From Leptolyngbyaceae cyanobacterium M65_K2018_010 (GTDB taxonomy: Bacteria > Cyanobacteriota > Cyanobacteriia > Phormidesmidales > Phormidesmidaceae), in assembly GCA_015295885.1 (NCBI GenBank), contig DVEE01000438.1, positions 1-26,275 of the forward strand: a stretch of 26,275 bases of DNA, read 5' to 3'. The number at the start of each line of letters is the position of its first letter. Positions within the stretch are counted from its first letter, which is position 1. The translations under genes and the position numbers were made by a program. The notes below the pieces were generated by a model. The model did no database searches, was not told where the DNA came from, and worked only from the letters and a program-made list of their open reading frames with translations. Below, one piece after another: positions 22,926-26,275 of this stretch.

Positions 22926-24026
22926 ATGCAAACCCTTCCCTCCCTGACCATTGGCCTCTACACTACCCCCTATCCCATCATCCAAGGCGGCATGGGCATT
23001 CGCATTTCTGGAGCTCACCTAGCCGCGGCGGTGGCTAATGCCGGTGGTATCGGCGTGATTTCTGCCGTTGGCCTGGGGATGAATTCTCCTTACTTTGATA
23101 TCGAGGAGAAAAATCCCAAAAAGCGCCAAGAGCAGTTTTTTGAGGCAAATCGTCTGGCCCTGATTGACGAACTGAATAAGGCCCGCACCCTCAGCCCTAA
23201 CGGTGTAATTGGGGTGAATATCATGGTGGCCGCTCGGGACTACGAAACCCTAGTGCGCACCGCCGTTGACCACGGGGTAAATCTCATTATTTCAGGGGCT
23301 GGCCTACCGCTCACCTTGCCAGAGCTTACCGCCCATCGGCCAGAGGTGGCACTGGTGCCCATTGTTTCCAGCCAACGCGCCGCCCAAGTGATTTGCAAAA
23401 AGTGGCAACGGAGTTTCGGGCGTCTACCCGATGCCTTTGTGGTCGAAAATCCCCAGGCGGCGGGGGGCCATCTAGGCGCCAAGGCGGAAGAACTGGATGA
23501 TCCAGCCCTTGGTCCAGAGCGGGTGATTCCAGAACTGGTGAGCTACCTAGCGGAGACCTCGAGGACTCCTATTCCTGTGATTGCCGCGGGGGGCATTGGC
23601 GATCGCGCTTCCCTCAACCAGGCCCTGGCCCTGGGAGCCAGTGGGGTGCAAATGGGCACCCGCTTTATTCCCACGGAGGAATGTGACGCAGACCAACGCT
23701 ATAAGGAATTTCACCTCAACGCCAAACCTGAGGATGTAGTGCTCGTTCCCAGCCCGGTCGGGCTACCCGGTCGGGCCTTGCATAACCCCTTTGTGGATCG
23801 CATCCTGGCTGGCGTTGCCCCTGGCCCCCAAAACCAATGCTTTGCCAACTGCCTACAGGTCTGTAAATTCCGCGATCGCCGAGAAACCTATTGCATCCTG
23901 CGGGCCCTGGATCGGGCCAGCCGGGGAGATGTGGAAAACGGGTTAGTGTTTGCCGGGAGTGGGGTCGGGCGCAGCGATCGGATTTTACCCGTAGCCGAAC
24001 TGATGGCTGAGCTCGTTGGAGGCTAA
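22926..24026 (+). CDS. Nitronate monooxygenase / 2-nitropropane dioxygenase-family FMN protein (FabK/PfaD-like barrel)
   Basis: A 366-residue TIM-barrel flavoprotein. PIIQGGMGIRISGAHLAAAVANAGGIGVIS at the N-terminus and IPVIAAGGIGDRASLNQALALGASGVQMGTRF near 220-250 are the FMN-phosphate-binding signatures of the NMO family. NPQAAGGHLG is the catalytic-loop region (usually with His). The C-terminal segment after about 290 contains a Cys-rich patch (QCFANCLQVCKF, then YCIL). This is seen in the longer bacterial subclass, where it might bind a metal or Fe-S cluster (inference). The family oxidises alkyl nitronates or reduces enoyl thioesters, and the substrate here is not predictable. It lies 79 bases after bchE on the same strand and ends the run of tetrapyrrole genes. 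Confidence 0.88.
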   Translation: MQTLPSLTIGLYTTPYPIIQGGMGIRISGAHLAAAVANAGGIGVISAVGLGMNSPYFDIEEKNPKKRQEQFFEANRLALIDELNKARTLSPNGVIGVNIMVAARDYETLVRTAVDHGVNLIISGAGLPLTLPELTAHRPEVALVPIVSSQRAAQVICKKWQRSFGRLPDAFVVENPQAAGGHLGAKAEELDDPALGPERVIPELVSYLAETSRTPIPVIAAGGIGDRASLNQALALGASGVQMGTRFIPTEECDADQRYKEFHLNAKPEDVVLVPSPVGLPGRALHNPFVDRILAGVAPGPQNQCFANCLQVCKFRDRRETYCILRALDRASRGDVENGLVFAGSGVGRSDRILPVAELMAELVGG

Positions 24027-24149
24027 TACCGGAAGGCAGAAGACAGAAGGAGGTAGGGCTTTGCCCGGGCGCAGCAGGCAGACAGGGAATCCCCTTTTAT
24101 CAAGGCTGTTCAGCCGCACAAAGGGTAGCCCTATTTCCGCCGCGGGGTA

Positions 24150-24195
24150 CTAGTGCAGCGTCAATCCTAGAAATTAGGGTTTGACAGACCACTAG
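24150..24195. repeat. 46-nt imperfect palindrome
   Basis: CTAGTG (24150-24155) pairs with CACTAG (24190-24195), GTCAA (24160-24164) with TTGAC (24181-24185), and CCTA (24166-24169) with TAGG (24075-class position 24175-24178). The symmetrical 4+4 internal loop and five-base apical loop give one long hairpin. It could be a small palindromic repeat element or the remains of an IS end. Confidence 0.6.
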
Positions 24196-24206
24196 GAAGG
24201 TAGTGA

Positions 24207-24306
24207 GGCTCTTCTGGGTTTACAACTGAAACCGTGTAGCAGTATACATTTTCGGCTGTTATGCCTAGACATTAGCTTGGCTTATCACCAGATACCCAGA
24301 AGAGCC
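24207..24306. mobile_element. 100-bp MITE-like element, ISL3-type ends, 8-bp target duplication
   Basis: GGCTCTTCTGGGT at 24207-24219 is the exact reverse complement of ACCCAGAAGAGCC at 24294-24306. The element is flanked on both sides by the identical octamer GGTAGTGA (24199-24206 and 24307-24314), a perfect target-site duplication. By family knowledge, ISL3 elements have ends that begin GGCTCTT and make 8-bp duplications, so this is probably a nonautonomous ISL3 derivative. The 74 bases between the ends contain no coding sequence. The exact TSD suggests a fairly recent insertion. Confidence 0.8.
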
Positions 24307-24471
24307 GGTAGTGAAAAAATTTGGGTTCTTGATCAGGTGTAGGGCATGGGATTAGAAGGACGACTCAGAAACCAGGTTGCCAGCTGTGCTATACCCAATG
24401 CTCTAGCGGCCGATCGCCCCACTGATGACTCTGCCAGAACCAGCAAATAGAAAGGACCAGGGTAGCGGCCC

Positions 24472-24681
24472 TTAGTACTGGTACTGAGCTTCTGCTTGGG
24501 TGTAATCATGCAGGGGAATCGCCCGGTTAAGGGCCCACTTTTTAGCAAACTTCAACAAACTGTCGTAGCTGCGCTGGCTGCAAACGAAGCGCCCGTTGCC
24601 AAAGTACTCACCCTGGTCATCCCGGAGTTCCACGGCAAAGTCAGACACGTATACGGAAAAAACTCGGTTATTCGTTTTCAT
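24472..24681 (-). CDS. Small conserved-looking protein of unknown function (69 aa)
   Basis: A 69-residue soluble protein starting MKTNNRVFSVYVSDFAVELR, with alternating hydrophobic and polar residues in the first 35 positions (beta-strand-like) and a helix near 38-52 (SYDSLLKFAKKWAL). It ends YTQAEAQYQY. The composition looks protein-like and the ATG at 24681 is preceded by an AAAAGG somewhat far upstream (about 12 bases). The roughly 270 bases upstream (to the WD40 gene's end) are AT-rich, especially 24795-24860, compatible with a promoter. I recognise no family. An overlapping minus frame at 24333-24548 looks like noise. Confidence 0.6.
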   Translation of the reverse strand: MKTNNRVFSVYVSDFAVELRDDQGEYFGNGRFVCSQRSYDSLLKFAKKWALNRAIPLHDYTQAEAQYQY

Positions 24682-24953
24682 GGTGATGAGTCGCCTTTTC
24701 GCGGTGGGTCTATCCGAACCAATCGCCTCCTCACACTAGAGTCATGGGTCAGCCCAACCTAGAGGGCTCCGTACTCCCTAAGCCTTAATCTTAGTATGAA
24801 GAAATTGTGAAGCAACTTTATTTTTCCTAAATCAATTTAAATCTTAACCTTAGATTCTTTACCTTTGGATCAGGGCGAACCACCACGAACCCTGTCAGCG
24901 CAGAGCCTAGGGCTGTTCCCTGGGGCATGACCAGCACCGATGGAAAAGAGGAC

Positions 24954-26275
24954 TCAGGCTGAATAACTGACTATCGCCCCCAGGGATTTGAGCATCGCTG
25001 TTTCTGCGGTTGAAAGGCCGCTAGCTCCGCGAATATTGACCCCCTCGTAGGGACGATCGGGTCGTAGCACCCGTTGGCAATGGCCCTGACTGAGGGACCA
25101 AACCCGAATTTCGTAGTCTTGGCTGGCCGTGGCCAGGCAACTGCCGTCAGGACTGGCACTGACGCCCCAAATATCGTGGCTATGCCCCCTGAGCGAATAG
25201 CAAATCTGATTACGCTGCACAGCCCATACGTCCACGTCAGAGGAGAGACTGGTGATAGCGACAAACTCTTCCTCGGGGTTGCTAATTACCTGGTGAATCC
25301 AATGGCCGTCAGGATGCTGCCAAGTTCCCAGAGATTGGCCCGTGGTTAAATCCCACCAGCGCACCGTACCGTCGTAACTGGCACTTGCCAAAATATTCCC
25401 TCGCTGGCTCACAGCCAAGCTATGTACCTGACGTCGATGGCCCCTGAAAACCCGCGGATCTGCTGCCGGGGGAAAGGACCAAACAGAAATGGTGCCATCC
25501 CGATTACCGCTGACTATCCACTGGGTATCGGGACTCAAGAGGAGGGCAGAGCATACGCCAGCCGGATTTAGCCAATGGTCTACTGGTAGACCGGTGGCAA
25601 CTTGCCAAAGGGCAACCTGGGGGGTATGACCCGTACTGGCTAGCCAGTTACTATCAGGGCTAAAGCTGAGAAGGCTAGCGGTAGTATTGAGCATGTGGAC
25701 ACAACGACTGGTCGGCTGATGCCACAGACCAACGGTTTGATCGGCAGCGGCACTAGCAATCCACTGTCCATTGGGACTAACAGCAAGGGCCAGAATGGCT
25801 TTGCTATGGCCTATCAGGGGTTGGGGGGTGGTGGTAGGTCCAACAGGGGGTTGAAGGGGCCACAGGCGCAGCTGGGTATCGGAGTGGCCGGTTAGTAACT
25901 GCTCCCCCTCAGGGGTCAAGGCCAGACAGGATACCGGATGGGCCTGGCTAATAAAGCTCCGCAAGCTGTGACCAGTTTTAGCATTCCAGAGACGCAAGCG
26001 ATAGTCGCTCCCCGTGACCAAGTGGCTACTGTCAGCGCTAAACACCAAGGTCCAAACCGGTGCATCCAGAGGTGGCAGGCTGTAGCAGGGACGGCGAGTG
26101 GGAATCTCCCACACCGTTACACTGAAATCCTGGCGACTGGCGGCTAGGTATTGACCGTTGGGACTGATCACCATGGCGGGCAGGGCTTCCATGTCTACGG
26201 GCATGATCCAGCAGGGGCGTCCAGAGGTTACCTCCCAGAGGGTGAGGCAATGATCATCGTAACCAGCGGCAAAGG
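24954..26275 (-). CDS. WD40-repeat protein, C-terminal part of a probable STAND-type (NB-ARC/NACHT) protein
   Basis: The frame stays open through 26275, so the start lies outside the window. About 440 residues are visible, not only the 416 after the internal ATG at 26204. I count nine full WD40 blades plus a partial one at the edge, for example GHSKAILALAVSPNGQWIAS...VGLW and GHSHDIWGVSASPDGSCLAT...IRVW. Together these form one or more beta-propellers. The tail after the last blade (RPDRPYEGVNIRGASGLSTAETAMLKSLGA) matches the conserved C-terminus I know from large cyanobacterial NB-ARC- or NACHT-WD40 proteins. There the propeller acts as sensor for an ATPase switch. The N-terminal ATPase is not visible, so that part is inference. 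A defence or signalling role is possible but not shown. Confidence 0.9.
   Translation of the reverse strand, partial: FAAGYDDHCLTLWEVTSGRPCWIMPVDMEALPAMVISPNGQYLAASRQDFSVTVWEIPTRRPCYSLPPLDAPVWTLVFSADSSHLVTGSDYRLRLWNAKTGHSLRSFISQAHPVSCLALTPEGEQLLTGHSDTQLRLWPLQPPVGPTTTPQPLIGHSKAILALAVSPNGQWIASAAADQTVGLWHQPTSRCVHMLNTTASLLSFSPDSNWLASTGHTPQVALWQVATGLPVDHWLNPAGVCSALLLSPDTQWIVSGNRDGTISVWSFPPAADPRVFRGHRRQVHSLAVSQRGNILASASYDGTVRWWDLTTGQSLGTWQHPDGHWIHQVISNPEEEFVAITSLSSDVDVWAVQRNQICYSLRGHSHDIWGVSASPDGSCLATASQDYEIRVWSLSQGHCQRVLRPDRPYEGVNIRGASGLSTAETAMLKSLGAIVSYSA

Larger units (their letters stand above)
24027..24471. other. Repeat-rich intergenic region, no gene seen
   Basis: A 445-base stretch between convergent genes. 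It holds short purine heptamers (AAGGCAG AAGACAG AAGGAGG, about 24032-24052), a 46-nt palindrome and a MITE-like insertion (listed separately). The frames that cross it have no recognisable protein sequence. Confidence 0.6.

Noticed and set aside
24333..24548. 71-aa minus-strand frame overlapping the 69-aa gene and the MITE flank
   Set aside because: Sequence is low in protein-like pattern, overlaps the better 69-aa gene, and has no ribosome binding site.
1..26275. tRNA or rRNA genes and CRISPR arrays
   Set aside because: No T-arm-like GGTTCRA sequence in a cloverleaf context, no rRNA blocks, and no regularly spaced direct repeats of 25-40 bases seen.

Overview
The window is chromosomal DNA from a cyanobacterium. 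Three lines of evidence support this. The HIP1 octamer GCGATCGC occurs about 22 times by eye. The gene set is phototroph-specific: AcsF cyclase, heme oxygenase, NblA and a CrtD-type carotenoid desaturase. Finally, dnaE is encoded as a separate C-terminal half preceded by the cyanobacterial DnaE split-intein fragment. I cannot name the genus from sequence alone.

Left block (1-8601, all minus strand): tadA, plsC, an unrecognised 352-aa protein, a 1310-aa CBS/PAS/GAF/GGDEF/EAL cyclic-di-GMP enzyme, pyruvate kinase, and the start of a DacB-type penicillin-binding protein cut by the window edge. Spacings of 43 to 161 bases allow some co-transcription.

Middle block (8761-16979, alternating strands): a PotD-like polyamine-binding protein, dnaE-c with its 36-residue IntC, a small lipoprotein, nblA, crtD, gnd, a possible 42-aa membrane microprotein, and a pentapeptide-repeat protein. 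Most genes here face each other or diverge and look like independent units.

Tetrapyrrole block (16990-24026) is the most interesting part. acsF (oxygen-dependent Mg-protoporphyrin monomethylester cyclase) diverges from a run of ho (heme oxygenase), hemN (oxygen-independent coproporphyrinogen III oxidase), bchE/chlE (oxygen-independent cyclase) and an FMN nitronate-monooxygenase-family gene. This resembles the low-oxygen chlAII-ho2-hemN cluster known in cyanobacteria. It is extended by a true BchE-type enzyme, so both the O2-using and the O2-independent ring-E cyclases sit together. The BchE protein carries a C-terminal receiver-like domain whose phospho-acceptor Asp is replaced by Asn. The ho-hemN gap holds two palindromic hairpins, and the hemN-bchE gap holds heptanucleotide repeats.

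Right edge (24027-26275) looks accessory: no HIP1 site, a 46-nt palindrome, and a 100-bp insertion with 13-bp perfect terminal inverted repeats and a perfect 8-bp target duplication (ISL3-like MITE). These are followed by a 69-aa small protein and the C-terminal part of a WD40-repeat protein whose tail resembles those of cyanobacterial STAND (NB-ARC/NACHT) ATPases.
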